Part shown: positions 1-9,406 of the stretch, piece by piece | How positions within the stretch are numbered: the first letter of the stretch is position 1 | How the letters are laid out: every line of letters starts with the position of its first letter | DNA from: JBFGFG01 sp041627475 | GTDB taxonomy: Bacteria; Actinomycetota; Nitriliruptoria; Nitriliruptorales; Nitriliruptoraceae | Direction: 5' to 3' | Length of the DNA stretch: 18,237 nt | Assembly (NCBI GenBank): GCA_041627475.1 | Contig: JBFKQZ010000033.1 | Span: 1 to 18,237, forward strand | The notes under the pieces: model-generated | Database searches by the model: none | What the model was told of the DNA's origin: nothing | Seen by the model: only the letters and a program-made list of their open reading frames with translations | Position numbers and translations under genes: made by a program

Positions 1-11
1 ACGAACGCGAA

Positions 12-37
12 CGCCGGCGGGGCTGACCCCGCCGGCG
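12..37 (-). terminator. Hairpin terminator of the LPXTG surface-protein gene
   Basis: A perfect 11-bp inverted repeat (CGCCGGCGGGG / CCCCGCCGGCG) with a 4-nt loop starts 16 nt beyond the stop codon of the minus-strand gene at 54. On the minus strand it is followed by TTCGCGTTCGT, which is not a true T-tract. That is common for intrinsic terminators in very GC-rich actinobacteria. The hairpin could act in both directions. Confidence 0.75.
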
Positions 38-53
38 CTGCGTCGGTCACCTG

Positions 54-1997
54 TCAGCCGTCCTCGCGGCGACGCAGGAGGAACGTCCCGGCACCGAAGG
101 CGAGCAGGGCGAGCAGGGCAGCCCCGCCACCGGTGTTCGGCAGCGTCGGGTCGTCCGTCGGCGTCGGTGCGGGGTCGGCCGGGTCGGGCGGCCCTGCCGC
201 GGCGCTGACGACGATGTGCTCCGCCTCGAGCTGCGGGTCGACCACCACGGACGCACCGGGCAGCGTGACCGCCGGGACCGTGCCGAGCTCACCCAGCGGC
301 AGGCCGTCCAGCACCGTCGTCAGCGCGGTGATGGCAGCGTCCACCGCCGTCGCGGCGTCGGTCCCCGCGCTGGCGTCGACGGTGGCAGCGAGCGCCGTGA
401 GCGCAGCGCCGGCGTCGCCGATCGCGGCTGTGACGGTGGCCTGGGCATCGCTGAGCTGTGTCAGGGCGCCGTCGAGCGGACCGAGGAGGTCGGTCCCGAG
501 CGCGCAGACGACCGGCCCGAGCGTCGCGAGGTCGCACGGGGTGATCGTGACGTCGGGGACCTCGAGACGAAGCACCTCGAGCGTGGAGTTGGCGCGGACC
601 CAGCCGTCGGCGTCCTCGGTGACCGAGTCCTCGACCGTGCCGAACAACGTGAGCTCGATGCCGTCGCCGAGGTCCACGGCGCCGGTGGCGTCGAGGATGG
701 TGCGGATCGCGTCGTCGACGGTGTCCACGAGTGCCGTCAGGGCGCCACCGTCACCGTCGCACCCGGCGATCTCGACAGGTTCCTCTCCGACGAGCGTGAG
801 GGTCGCGACACTGCAGGTGTGGCTGGCCGATGATGCTGCCAGCGATCCGCCGACGGCGCGGACCTGCTGGGTGACCTCGGTCTCGCTGAGGCCGACCAGG
901 TCAGTCGCGGCGAGCTGGGCGATGAGGTCCAGCACGCCGTCGAGGATGTCACCCACGGTGCTCGGCTCGAGCGCGTCCGCGGCCGTCGCGGCGGCAGCCA
1001 CAGCGGCCAGGTAGCTGGTGACCGCGTCCTGCAACGCCGTCAGCTCGGCGCCCAGGGCGGCGTCGTGGAGGCAGACGAGGATCGCATCGAGGTCGGCCTG
1101 CTCGATCGGCAGGGGCGGCAGGCTGTTGCAGGGCGTTGCATCACCCGTGAACGAAGCCAGCGCGGCGGTGAGCTCCACGACGATTGTCGGACTCGACGGG
1201 TCGAGGGCCGTGATCGAGGCGATCGCCGCCGTGATCTCGGCCGGCATCGCGCCGAAGGCGGCGACCAGGTCCGCGGCGGCGCCGTCGACGGTCTCGCTGG
1301 CCGAGACGACGGTGGCCACCTCGGCGACGAGCGCCTCGGTCGCCGCCACCACCTCGCTGGCGTTGCCGAGGTTGGCCGGGACGGCGATGCCCAGCTCGTC
1401 CGCGAGCGCCAGCAGGTCGTCCAGCGGCAGTTGGGCGAGGAGGTCAGCACCGAGCATGGCCGCGAGGTCCCAGTCGAGCCCGGCGAGGGTGAGCGTGTGC
1501 GTTGCCGAGGCGCCGGTGTCGTCGACACTCGCCACGACGTCGCTGACGGTCACGTCGACGCCGAGGCCCTGGAGGACCGTGGCCTCGGTCGACAGGGTCG
1601 TCAGGGCCGAGGTGGCGCTGCGGGCCACGTCGTCGGCCACCGCGAAGACGTTCGCGGTCGTCGCGCCGACCGTGCCGACCGCGGTGTCGCGACTGAGGCT
1701 GAGCCCCTGGCTCGTCGTCTCACCGTCGGAGCGCACGCTGACCTCACCGAAGCGCGCGCCGGCGACGTCGACGAGCGTCAGGCCGACCGACGACCACGGC
1801 GCGAGGTCCACCTGGTCCCCGTCGGTGGTGGCCACGAGCGACAGCTCACCGACCGCGGCGTAGGTGTCGACCGCCTCCACGCGCAGCGGCACGGAGGTCG
1901 TGGCCGCGGTGCCGCGGGTCGTGGCCGCGGCGGCCGGGGTCGCGAGCAGCGACACCAGGGTCGCAGCCATGGTCGTGGTCAGCAGGGATCGGCGCAT
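54..1997 (-). CDS. LPXTG-anchored, Ala/Thr/Val-rich secreted surface protein of unknown function
   Basis: The 647-aa protein starts at ATG 1997 and carries features of a cell-wall-anchored protein. It has a Sec signal peptide (MRRS, hydrophobic core to about residue 20, likely cleavage after PAAAA near 25). The C terminus has a Pro/Asp-rich spacer (about 602-618), the sortase motif LPNTG (619-623), a hydrophobic segment (626-641) and a basic RRR tail. The body is Ala/Leu/Thr/Val/Asp-rich with many predicted helical stretches and no enzyme motif I recognise. Six cysteines fall in three close pairs (C290/C309, C395/C413, C488/C498), which would suit disulfides outside the cell. No sortase gene is in the window, so anchoring is inferred from the sorting signal. 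The start is supported by the signal peptide; the ribosome-binding site is weak (GAGG about 11 nt upstream). An adhesin or structural wall protein is possible, but the function is unknown. Confidence 0.88.
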   Translation of the reverse strand: MRRSLLTTTMAATLVSLLATPAAAATTRGTAATTSVPLRVEAVDTYAAVGELSLVATTDGDQVDLAPWSSVGLTLVDVAGARFGEVSVRSDGETTSQGLSLSRDTAVGTVGATTANVFAVADDVARSATSALTTLSTEATVLQGLGVDVTVSDVVASVDDTGASATHTLTLAGLDWDLAAMLGADLLAQLPLDDLLALADELGIAVPANLGNASEVVAATEALVAEVATVVSASETVDGAAADLVAAFGAMPAEITAAIASITALDPSSPTIVVELTAALASFTGDATPCNSLPPLPIEQADLDAILVCLHDAALGAELTALQDAVTSYLAAVAAAATAADALEPSTVGDILDGVLDLIAQLAATDLVGLSETEVTQQVRAVGGSLAASSASHTCSVATLTLVGEEPVEIAGCDGDGGALTALVDTVDDAIRTILDATGAVDLGDGIELTLFGTVEDSVTEDADGWVRANSTLEVLRLEVPDVTITPCDLATLGPVVCALGTDLLGPLDGALTQLSDAQATVTAAIGDAGAALTALAATVDASAGTDAATAVDAAITALTTVLDGLPLGELGTVPAVTLPGASVVVDPQLEAEHIVVSAAAGPPDPADPAPTPTDDPTLPNTGGGAALLALLAFGAGTFLLRRREDG

Positions 1998-2026
1998 GGG
2001 TGCGGAGGCCTCGTGGTCGGCTGCCC

Positions 2027-2078
2027 GCAGGTTGCGTGACCTGCAGGCCGCGATCCATAGGCACTTTGTCCCATTTCA
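2027..2078 (-). promoter_or_regulatory. A/T-rich promoter-like block and leader hairpin upstream of the surface-protein gene
   Basis: On the minus strand, positions 2078-2054 read TGAAATGGGACAAAGTGCCT then ATGGA, a clear A/T-rich island in very GC-rich DNA. TATGGA (2059-2054) could be a -10 element, which would give a leader of about 50 nt before the ATG at 1997. The upstream GGGACAAAGTGCC is a near-palindrome and might be a -35 for an alternative sigma factor or an operator. Within the presumed leader, GCAGGT / ACCTGC (2027-2044, 6-nt loop) can form a hairpin. It does not have the TA(S)3T form seen at the other promoters here. Confidence 0.4.
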
Positions 2079-2115
2079 CGACATGGCTCGGACGAACTAC
2101 TCACCTGACGACAGG

Positions 2116-2769
2116 TCACCACCCGCGGTCGCGCCACTCCTCGAGGTGGGGACGCTCGGCTCCGAGCGTGGTGTCGTCACCGTGTCCCGGGTAGACCCAG
2201 GTGTCGTCGGGCAGGCGGTCGAAGACGCGCTCCTCGATCCCGCCGAGGAGCCGTCGGAACGCGTCGGCGTCGCCGAACGTGTTGCCCACACCGCCCGGGA
2301 AGAGCGAGTCGCCGGTGACGAGGTGGGGGCGCTCCTCTCCCTGCACGAGGTAGAGCAACGAGCCCTCAGTGTGGCCGGGCACGTGCAGGACCTCGACCCG
2401 GAGCTCGCCGATCTCGAGGACGTCGCCGTCCTCGAGCCACCGCGCGCAGTCGTGGGGGAACAGGCCGGCGTCCCCGCGATGCCCCCAGACGGGCCAGCCG
2501 TGCTGGTGCGCCAGGACGTCCCACGCACGGACGTGGTCCCAGTGGCCGTGGGTCTGCACGACCGCCACGACGTCGACGTCGTGCGTCGCCTCGACGATCC
2601 GACCGGGCCGCGCCGCAGCGTCCACGACGAGCGCCTTCCCCGTCGAGGTGCAGGACAGCACGTAGACGTTGTTGTCCATCTCCTCGACGGAGAGCTTTCG
2701 GACCCGCACGGGGCCGTCCTCGTGCTGGATCCAGTCGCCGTCGGGCTCCACGTGTCCGTCGTAGCCCAC
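2116..2769 (-). CDS. MBL-fold (glyoxalase II-like) metallo-hydrolase
   Basis: This 217-aa protein is a compact metallo-beta-lactamase-fold hydrolase. The metal-binding set is complete: THGHWDH (H74, H76, D78, H79), H133 in HVPGHTEGS, D154 in TGDSLF and H196 in YPGHGD, so a di-metal hydrolase centre is expected. The size fits single-domain glyoxalase II-like proteins without the extra C-terminal substrate domain; the substrate cannot be read from sequence. There is no signal peptide, so it should be cytoplasmic. It starts at GTG 2769, preceded on the minus strand by a strong AAAGGGGGG ribosome-binding site. It is divergent from uvrA, an arrangement also known in mycobacteria (Rv1637c next to uvrA), which argues for a conserved but undefined link. 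Its own promoter is predicted at 2793-2821. Confidence 0.92.
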   Translation of the reverse strand: MGYDGHVEPDGDWIQHEDGPVRVRKLSVEEMDNNVYVLSCTSTGKALVVDAAARPGRIVEATHDVDVVAVVQTHGHWDHVRAWDVLAHQHGWPVWGHRGDAGLFPHDCARWLEDGDVLEIGELRVEVLHVPGHTEGSLLYLVQGEERPHLVTGDSLFPGGVGNTFGDADAFRRLLGGIEERVFDRLPDDTWVYPGHGDDTTLGAERPHLEEWRDRGW

Positions 2770-2792
2770 GAGCCCCCCTTTGCTCGGGGGTG

Positions 2793-2821
2793 ACCGTAGG
2801 TCAGGGACGTGGCCCCGTCAG
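2793..2821 (-). promoter_or_regulatory. Predicted promoter of the MBL-fold hydrolase gene
   Basis: On the minus strand, CTGACG (2821-2816) and TACGGT (2798-2793) are separated by 17 nt, a good sigma-70-type arrangement. This is the only -35 in the window that comes close to TTGACA. Transcription would start near 2786, giving a leader of about 17 nt that holds the ribosome-binding site. Confidence 0.55.
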
Positions 2822-2825
2822 GAGG

Positions 2826-2841
2826 TACGACCACGGTCGTA
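2826..2841. promoter_or_regulatory. Operator-like palindrome in the MBL/uvrA divergent spacer
   Basis: TACGACCACGGTCGTA has perfect 7-bp arms around a 2-nt centre. It sits just upstream of the predicted -35 of the MBL gene and about 70 nt upstream of the predicted uvrA -10. The symmetry and size suit a dimeric regulator such as a TetR-, MarR- or GntR-type protein. No such regulator gene is in the window, so the binding protein is unknown. Confidence 0.4.
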
Positions 2842-2874
2842 GGGACGGGGCCCGATCGGCCACGGCGGCGGCGA

Positions 2875-2890
2875 TCGAACGTCTGTTCGT
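2875..2890 (+). promoter_or_regulatory. LexA (SOS) box of uvrA
   Basis: TCGAACGTCTGTTCGT matches the actinobacterial/mycobacterial SOS consensus TCGAAC-N4-GTTCGA at 11 of 12 defined positions. It lies about 18 nt upstream of the predicted -10 (TACCGT, 2908-2913) and so covers the -35 region. Bound LexA there would block RNA polymerase until DNA damage activates RecA. uvrA is a classic SOS gene. Confidence 0.85.
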
Positions 2891-2913
2891 CGGCTCGCGT
2901 GCGTCGGTACCGT
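2886..2913 (+). promoter_or_regulatory. Predicted uvrA promoter
   Basis: TACCGT (2908-2913) fits the TAnnnT -10 used by actinobacteria. TTCGTC (2886-2891) lies 16 nt upstream as a weak -35 and overlaps the right half of the LexA box. The predicted leader is about 40 nt, ending with the GAGGAGG ribosome-binding site (2948-2954). Confidence 0.5.
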
Positions 2914-2959
2914 GGTGCGCGTCCGACCCGGCAGCCAGCGGGCGGGCGAGGAGGCACGG

Positions 2960-5805
<2,846 letters not shown>

Positions 5806-5809
<4 letters not shown>

Positions 5810-6153
5810 CGGCCGACGACCTGCCGCCGGGCCCTGTCCGCCTGCTCGTGCTGCAGTGGGCCGCCGACCCCGCGGCGCTGCGCGCCGTCGAGGACGAGCT
5901 GACCCCGCTGGCCCGTCGTCACGGCGCGACCGTGCGCCGGGACGCGGCGTCCCACCTGCCCGGCTACGGCTCGGACGTGGCACCGCCCGACGAGGTGCAC
6001 GCCGTGGACTTCCCGGACGGGGCGTCCTTCCGGGCCTTCCTCGACGACCCCGCACGCGAACCGCTGCGCGCACGACTCACCGCGGCCCTGGACCGAACTG
6101 ACGTCTGGGTGCTGCGCGGGCTCGATGCGGAGACCCGCCAGCTGGACGCCTGA
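5806..6153 (+). CDS. Small unknown protein translationally coupled to uvrA (possible DUF1330-like dimeric barrel)
   Basis: This 115-aa protein starts at GTG 5806, inside the last sense codon and stop of uvrA (GTGA overlap), so it should be co-transcribed and translationally coupled with it. The layout VRLLVLQWA (beta), a helix (24-39), EVHAVDFPDGASFRAFLDDP (beta then helix, about 62-81) and VWVLRGLD (beta, 99-106) resembles a ferredoxin-like dimeric alpha/beta barrel of the DUF1330 or ABM kind. I cannot name the family with confidence. There is no signal peptide, membrane segment or cysteine. GC-rich third positions agree with real coding. Its stop lies only 4 nt from the stop of the convergent mscS-like gene. 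A role in repair is suggested only by its position. Confidence 0.72.
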
Positions 6154-6157
6154 CGCC

Positions 6158-7264
6158 TCAGCGGTCGGGACGTGCCGGACCGTCGGGCGTCGCGTCGACG
6201 TCGATGCGACCGGTCTCGGCCTCGAGCCGCTGGGTCGTGTTCGGGTCGAACCGGGGGACCTCCGAACGAACGGTCGGTTCCGGGTCCGGCTCGGCGCGTG
6301 CCGTGTGCACCGCGCGACGGCCGGGGGCGCCGGCGACCTCCTGGATCGGGACCGGCATCCGGATGCCCGCTCGGTCGAACGCGACCTTGAGCCGCTCGCG
6401 CAGCTGACGGTTGACGTCCCAGTTGCGCAGCGGGCGCGTCGGGACGACCAGCCGCAGGCGCAGGCCGCGTTCGCTCCACTCGGTCACGCCCCAGATCTCG
6501 GGCTCGCCGATGATGTCGTCGGCCCAGCGCTCGTCCGCGGCGAGACCGTGCGCGACGCGGCTGACGATGCGACGCGCCTCGGCGATGTCCACGTCGACGG
6601 GCAGCGGGACCTCGAGCACGGCCCGCGCCCAGCGCTGGGAGAGGTTGCCGACCATCGCCACCTTGCTGTTCGGCACGTGCCAGACCGTGCCGTCGAGATC
6701 CCGGAAGCTCGTCGCTCGCAGGCCGACCTTCTCGACCTCGCCGACCTTGCCGTCGACGTCGATCCAGTCACCGACGCCGTACTGGTCCTCGACGAGCATC
6801 GAGAACCCCGACAGCAGGTCGGCGATCATCTGCTGGGCGCCGAAGCCGATGATGATCCCGGCCAGCCCCGCCCCCGCGAGGATGGGGCCGAGGTCGACGA
6901 ACTGGGCGACCGACAGCAGGAAGGCCGTGAAGCCGATGATGATCCCGAGGCCCGAGCGGATCGCACCCGCGATCGCGTGGAGGCGCTGCAGCCGCCGCGT
7001 CTCGGCCCGACGGCTCCTGACCGTGCCCAGGCGACGGGCGCGCTCGACGCGACGTTCGATCTCGTTCTCGTAGCGCCGGACGAACCGGCGGACGAACCCA
7101 CCGAGGATCCGGTAGGCGACGACCGCGACGGCGATGATGAGCACGACGCGCAACGGACGCGCCAGCCAGACGTCGAGCGTCGACGCGAGCTCGGCGTTGT
7201 CGGTCATCCGGTAGACGAGCTCGCAGAGCGGTCCCGACTGTGCGTCCGTGCAGTGCGCGGCCAC
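6158..7264 (-). CDS. MscS-family mechanosensitive ion channel
   Basis: This 368-aa small-conductance mechanosensitive channel would release solutes on hypo-osmotic shock. It has TM1 (about 38-56), a basic loop (58-95), TM2 (104-122) and the Gly/Ala-rich pore helix TM3 (126-158, with LAGAGLAGIIIGFGAQQMI). The MscS beta domain follows (GDWIDVDGKVGEVEKVGLR, then WHVPNSK), then an alpha/beta C-terminal domain to about 310 and a Pro/Asp/Arg-rich tail that looks disordered. I chose GTG 7264 because GAGGAGGAG lies 5 nt upstream and because the added N terminus (CTDAQSGPLCELVYRMTDN, C5 and C14) resembles that of other actinobacterial homologues as I recall them. ATG 7207 is the alternative but has no comparable ribosome-binding site. 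It is divergent from uvrC and convergent with the uvrA-coupled gene. Confidence 0.93.
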   Translation of the reverse strand: MAAHCTDAQSGPLCELVYRMTDNAELASTLDVWLARPLRVVLIIAVAVVAYRILGGFVRRFVRRYENEIERRVERARRLGTVRSRRAETRRLQRLHAIAGAIRSGLGIIIGFTAFLLSVAQFVDLGPILAGAGLAGIIIGFGAQQMIADLLSGFSMLVEDQYGVGDWIDVDGKVGEVEKVGLRATSFRDLDGTVWHVPNSKVAMVGNLSQRWARAVLEVPLPVDVDIAEARRIVSRVAHGLAADERWADDIIGEPEIWGVTEWSERGLRLRLVVPTRPLRNWDVNRQLRERLKVAFDRAGIRMPVPIQEVAGAPGRRAVHTARAEPDPEPTVRSEVPRFDPNTTQRLEAETGRIDVDATPDGPARPDR

Positions 7265-7288
7265 CCGGGCTCCTCCTCGCTCGGTCAC

Positions 7289-7331
7289 CGCGACCGTAAC
7301 GGGCGGGACGGCGGCGCTGGCTACGGTCGCG
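7289..7331. promoter_or_regulatory. Divergent mscS-like/uvrC promoter region with a 10-bp inverted repeat
   Basis: CGCGACCGTA (7289-7298) and TACGGTCGCG (7322-7331) are perfect inverted copies 23 nt apart. Each holds a TACGGT -10-like element facing outward: 7298-7293 for the minus-strand channel gene and 7322-7327 for uvrC. The channel transcript would have a leader of about 22 nt with a strong ribosome-binding site. The uvrC -10 ends 6 nt before its ATG, as in leaderless actinobacterial mRNAs. The repeat may be a shared operator or just two similar extended -10 elements. Confidence 0.55.
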
Positions 7332-7333
7332 TC

Positions 7334-9370
7334 ATGCCAGCCAACGTCCCCGCGCTCGACTTCCGCCCCGAGCCGAGCACCATCCCGGAGTCGCCGGGGT
7401 GCTACCAGTTCAAGGACCGCAACGGTCGTGTGCTGTACGTCGGCAAGGCCAAGAACCTGCGGGCCCGGCTGGCGAACTACTTCACCGGCTGGTCGGGGCT
7501 GCAGGAGCGGACCCGGCAGATGCTGCGGACCGCCCGCGAGGTCGACTGGATCGTCGTCGACAGCGAGTCGGAGGCGCTCCACCTCGAGTACACGCTGATC
7601 CAGCGGCACAAGCCGCGGTTCAACATCCGCTACACCGATGACAAGTCCTACCCGTACCTGGTGCTGTCGACCTCCGAGGAGGTCCCCCGGGCGATGGTGC
7701 GCCGCGGCCGCATCCGGCGGGACGACCGCCGGTTCGGGCCGTACGCGCACGCCTACGCGATCCGCGAGACGCTCGACCTGCTCCTGCGCGTGTTCCCGGT
7801 CAGGACCTGCCGTCAGGGGACCTACGACCGCGCGGCCCGGTTGGGCCGGCCGTGCCTGCTGTTCCACATCGACCGCTGCACCGCGCCGTGCACCGGCGAG
7901 ATCAGCGTCGAGGACCACCGGGCGCTGGTCGACGACCTGGCGGACTTCCTCGAGGGGCGCACGGCCGACGAGGTGCTCGAGCGGCTCGAGACCGAGATGC
8001 AGACGGCCGCCGACCACCAGCTGTACGAGGCCGCCGCCCGCCTGCGTGACCAGCTGTTCGCCGCCCGCAAGGCGCTGGAGAAGCAGGTCGTCGTCTCGAC
8101 ACGGCGCGAGGACTTCGACGTCGTCGCGGTGCACGAGGACGAGATCGAGGCCGCGGTGCAGGCGTTCTTCGTCCGCAACGGCCGCCTCATGGGACGCAAG
8201 GGCTGGACCGTCGACAAGGTCGACCCGGTGACGACCCCGGAGCTGCTGACCCGGTTCCTCGTGCAGCTCTACGAGGAGCGCGAGGACGACGTTCCACCCC
8301 TGGTGTGCGTCCCGGTCGAACCGGCGGACAAGGACGACCTCGCACTCCTGCTGGGTGACATCCGACGCGACGCCGACCTCGCCCAGGGTGCGAGCCGGAC
8401 CCGGGAGCGCGTCGAGATCCGGGTGCCGCAGCGGGGCGACAAGAAGCGGGCGCTGGAGACGGTCGAGGAGAACGCGCGAGAGGCGTTCCAGCGCAACCGG
8501 CTGAAGCGAGGCAGTGACTTCAACGCTCGCAGCCGGGCACTGGAGGAGCTCCAGGAGGCGCTCGGGCTCGAGGACGCGCCGCTGCGCATCGAGTGCGTCG
8601 ACATCTCGCACCTCGGGGGCACGGAGGTGGTTGCGTCGATGGTCGTCTTCGAGGACGGGCTGCCGCGCAAGAGCGAGTACCGCCGCTTCAAGCTGAGCCA
8701 GGACCGCAACGACGACTACGCCGCGATGCACGAGGTGCTGCGGCGGCGCTTCCGCCGTCTCCTCGAGGAGCAGGCGCAGCCGATCGTCGACGACGACGGC
8801 GAGGCCCGGAAGTTCGCCTACCCACCGAACCTCGTGCTGATCGACGGCGGCCCGGGGCAGCTCAACGCGGCGCTCGCCGGGGTCGCCGACGTCCTGCGGC
8901 AGGAGGACGACTCGGTGCCCGGACCGGAGGCGTTCCCGACCGGGGAGGACGTGGCGCCGGTGGCTGCACCCGCGGGTGGCATCGTCGACGACGTGGCCTT
9001 CGCGGCCCTCGCCAAGCAGTTCGAGGAGCTGTGGCTCCCGGGCCGCCGCACACCGGTCGTCCTGCCGCGCGGCTCCGAGGCGCTCTACCTCGTCCAACGG
9101 GTGCGCGACGAGGCCCACCGCTTCGCCGTCACCTACCAGCGCACGCGTCGCCGCTCGTCGGTCCAGCGCAGCGAGCTCGACGACGTGCCGGGCATCGGGC
9201 CGACCCGCCGCGCTGCGCTGCTGGAACGCTTCGGCTCCGTGGCCGCCATCCGCCGCAGCAGTGTCGAGGACCTGATGACCGTGCACGGTCTGTCGCGCAC
9301 GCTGGCCACCCAGGTCCTCGAACACCTCGGGGAGGGGGAGGACGCGACTTCGGGCGGCGCTGGGGGGTGA
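7334..9370 (+). CDS. uvrC: Excinuclease ABC subunit C (UvrC)
   Basis: UvrC makes both incisions around a lesion in nucleotide excision repair after UvrB hands over the damage. The 678-aa protein has the N-terminal GIY-YIG nuclease domain (about 18-97: GCYQFKD, LYVGKAKNLRAR), a UVR domain for UvrB contact (about 215-255), the RNase H-like endonuclease domain (catalytic aspartates D423 in CVDISH and D504 in LIDGGPGQ) and a C-terminal tandem helix-hairpin-helix (about 614-670, DVPGIGPTRRAALLERFGS). A Pro/Ala/Asp-rich loop at about 525-550 looks like an insertion. ATG 7334 begins the conserved N terminus. No ribosome-binding site precedes it and a TACGGT -10 ends 6 nt upstream, so a leaderless mRNA is likely. 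No SOS box was seen. The next gene follows after 36 nt. Confidence 0.97.
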   Translation: MPANVPALDFRPEPSTIPESPGCYQFKDRNGRVLYVGKAKNLRARLANYFTGWSGLQERTRQMLRTAREVDWIVVDSESEALHLEYTLIQRHKPRFNIRYTDDKSYPYLVLSTSEEVPRAMVRRGRIRRDDRRFGPYAHAYAIRETLDLLLRVFPVRTCRQGTYDRAARLGRPCLLFHIDRCTAPCTGEISVEDHRALVDDLADFLEGRTADEVLERLETEMQTAADHQLYEAAARLRDQLFAARKALEKQVVVSTRREDFDVVAVHEDEIEAAVQAFFVRNGRLMGRKGWTVDKVDPVTTPELLTRFLVQLYEEREDDVPPLVCVPVEPADKDDLALLLGDIRRDADLAQGASRTRERVEIRVPQRGDKKRALETVEENAREAFQRNRLKRGSDFNARSRALEELQEALGLEDAPLRIECVDISHLGGTEVVASMVVFEDGLPRKSEYRRFKLSQDRNDDYAAMHEVLRRRFRRLLEEQAQPIVDDDGEARKFAYPPNLVLIDGGPGQLNAALAGVADVLRQEDDSVPGPEAFPTGEDVAPVAAPAGGIVDDVAFAALAKQFEELWLPGRRTPVVLPRGSEALYLVQRVRDEAHRFAVTYQRTRRRSSVQRSELDDVPGIGPTRRAALLERFGSVAAIRRSSVEDLMTVHGLSRTLATQVLEHLGEGEDATSGGAGG

Positions 9371-9374
9371 CCCG

Positions 9375-9401
9375 TACGCTCCCATCTCGCATCCTGTGAG
9401 G
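9375..9401 (+). promoter_or_regulatory. Predicted promoter and ribosome-binding site of the receiver gene
   Basis: TACGCT (9375-9380), just after the uvrC stop, fits the TAnnnT -10 pattern. GTGAGG (9396-9401) lies 5 nt upstream of GTG 9407. The gene could therefore be transcribed on its own as well as by read-through from uvrC; no terminator is seen between them. Confidence 0.4.
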
Positions 9402-9406
9402 CTGCC

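Noticed and set aside
1998..2050. Words in the surface-protein leader that recall a cyclic-di-GMP riboswitch (GTCACGCAACCTGC, CACGAGGCCTCC)
   Set aside because: The key GCAAA elements and paired helices of that riboswitch class are not present.
2912..2959. An N-terminal extension of uvrA from GTG 2912
   Set aside because: The extra 16 residues have no family similarity, whereas GTG 2960 has GAGGAGG at ideal spacing; 2912 also lies inside the predicted -10.
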